Positions 6,078 to 7,057 of a stretch of DNA of 7,057 nt are shown piece by piece (the first letter of the stretch is position 1; each line of letters starts with the position of its first letter). The notes beneath the pieces are model-generated. The model had not been told where the DNA came from. It ran no database searches and saw nothing but the letters and a program-made list of their open reading frames with translations. The DNA lies in assembly GCA_029256565.1 (NCBI GenBank), contig JAQSXQ010000083.1:1-7057 (forward strand). Reading direction: 5' to 3'. Source of the stretch: Mycobacterium sp. (GTDB taxonomy: Bacteria > Actinomycetota > Actinomycetes > Mycobacteriales > Mycobacteriaceae). The translations under genes and the position numbers were made by a program.

Positions 6078-7057
6078 GCCGGCACTTCGTAGAACTGCTT
6101 GGCCCACTCGCGCATCGTCATGTAGGGCTTGGCGTCGATCTTCGCCAACGCCGGGTGCTCGACGTACTTCTGGTACCGCCAGATGTCGCAGTCCTCCCAC
6201 ACGGTCTTGAGGAACTGCTTCTCGACCTTCGCGCGCACGTGTTCCGGTGGGACGTCGGATGTCTCACCCGCAACCTTCGGCCACCAGATCGAATAGAACA
6301 TGTCCGACACCTCGTCGTCGACCGGCGTGCAGGCGAAGATCAAGCGGTGGTTCGACGACCCCTCGAACACGCTCATCGCGAAGCCGAGGCCGGAGAAGTG
6401 GCTGTGGATGCGCAACGCCATCGCGTCCGGGTCGTCGCTACGCGCGTCGGGCCAGCCGGTCAGGAACCGCCACTGTTCGTCGACGTTCTCCCAGTGCAGG
6501 CAGACCGGCGTCACCGACGCGCCGTGTACGTAGCGGAAATGCGAACTGTCCGGCCCGTTCTCGGCGACGATCTGTGGATGCACGGGGATGGCGTCGGCGC
6601 GGCTGGAGAACTCGGGATACGGCCGGTAGTACGACGCCGGGTCGGTCTCGAACTGAGGGAACTCGTGGAAGAGGTCGGGCAACTCCCATCGCGGCGGGTC
6701 GCCTGCCGGGTGGTGCCACGCGAAGATGCAGCCGTACTGCTCCCGCACGGGGTAGGAGCGCAACCGCAGACCGCGGTTGGGGCGGTCGGGTTGATAGGGG
6801 ATGTAGCGGTTGGCGCCGTCGGGTCCCCACCGCCAGCCGTGGAAGGGACACTCGACGCAGTCCCCGACGACCTTGCCGCCGTGGCCGATGTGGGCGCCGA
6901 GGTGCTTGCAGTGCGCCTCGAGGACGTGCAGTTCGCCGGACTCGTCGCGGTAGGCCGCCAGGTCCTCGCCGAAGTACCTCAGTGCCTTGACGTCGCCGAC
7001 CTGGAATTCGGCAGACCATCCGATCATGAACCAGCCGGTGACCTTCCAGGTGAACGG
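6074..7057 (-). CDS. Rieske non-heme iron oxygenase, KshA-like (5' end outside window)
   Basis: 327 residues are visible and the frame is still open at base 7057. The codons before ATG 7027 read PFTWKVTGWF, normal N-terminal Rieske-oxygenase sequence, so that ATG is internal and the gene starts outside. Counting from the window edge, the [2Fe-2S] cluster ligands are Cys50-x-His52 and Cys70-x2-His73 (17 residues between), followed by GWRWGPDG. The mononuclear iron site is Asn167-Gly-Pro-Asp170-x2-His173-x4-His178, with Asp289 in WEDCDIW the likely third ligand, as in KshA (3-ketosteroid 9-alpha-hydroxylase oxygenase). The C-terminal RYQKYVEHPALAKIDAKPYM...WAKQFYE also resembles KshA-type proteins. 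Such enzymes hydroxylate rings of steroids or other hydrophobic compounds using O2 and electrons from a separate reductase, absent here. It is the first visible gene of an operon with the isochorismatase-fold and thioesterase genes. The substrate is uncertain; a true KshA is not claimed. Confidence 0.93.
   Translation of the reverse strand, partial: PFTWKVTGWFMIGWSAEFQVGDVKALRYFGEDLAAYRDESGELHVLEAHCKHLGAHIGHGGKVVGDCVECPFHGWRWGPDGANRYIPYQPDRPNRGLRLRSYPVREQYGCIFAWHHPAGDPPRWELPDLFHEFPQFETDPASYYRPYPEFSSRADAIPVHPQIVAENGPDSSHFRYVHGASVTPVCLHWENVDEQWRFLTGWPDARSDDPDAMALRIHSHFSGLGFAMSVFEGSSNHRLIFACTPVDDEVSDMFYSIWWPKVAGETSDVPPEHVRAKVEKQFLKTVWEDCDIWRYQKYVEHPALAKIDAKPYMTMREWAKQFYEVPA

Noticed and set aside
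6074..7057. Calling the Rieske protein KshA outright
   Set aside because: The iron-ligand pattern and C-terminus are KshA-like, but much of the sequence differs from what I recall of characterised KshA, no KshB is present, and the N-terminus is missing, so only 'KshA-like' is justified.

Overview
The window is a high-GC (roughly two-thirds G+C by eye), densely packed stretch of actinobacterial chromosome. Strong third-position G/C, GTG starts, 1-4 bp gene overlaps and protein style (an AldA-like aldehyde dehydrogenase, a soluble class I P450, a KshA-like Rieske oxygenase) point to a Mycobacterium/Mycolicibacterium-type host. The genus is an inference. There are seven protein genes, two of them cut by the window edges. 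I see no RNA gene, insertion sequence, CRISPR array or attachment site, and no gene-free stretch longer than about 100 bases.

Layout. (1) Plus strand, 1-2140: the C-terminal third or less of a molybdopterin (MopB-type) oxidoreductase, translationally coupled through a GTGA overlap to an NAD(P)-dependent aldehyde dehydrogenase. (2) Minus strand, 2144-3316: a cytochrome P450 that converges on the first dehydrogenase with a 3-bp gap. (3) A short divergent control region, 3317-3413, with an A/T-rich tandem 12-bp repeat that looks like a double operator. (4) Plus strand, 3414-4880: a second aldehyde dehydrogenase of the coniferyl-aldehyde/class-3-like type, whose 3' end overlaps the next gene by 26 bp tail to tail. 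(5) Minus strand, 7057-4855: a Rieske non-heme iron oxygenase (5' end outside the window), an isochorismatase-fold protein and a hotdog-fold thioesterase, joined by GTGA and ATGA overlaps into one operon.

Together these look like part of an oxidative catabolic locus for a hydrophobic, probably steroid-, terpenoid- or aromatic-like compound. P450 and Rieske enzymes would insert oxygen, two aldehyde dehydrogenases would take the resulting aldehydes to acids, a molybdoenzyme would supply another redox step, and a thioesterase would release or edit acyl-CoA intermediates. The substrate cannot be read from the sequence, and no redox partner (ferredoxin or reductase) and no regulator gene lie inside the window.

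The most unusual points are the isochorismatase-fold protein, in which all three expected catalytic-triad positions appear replaced (Asp to Glu, Lys to Arg, Cys to Ala), and the tandem operator-like repeat between the P450 and the second aldehyde dehydrogenase.
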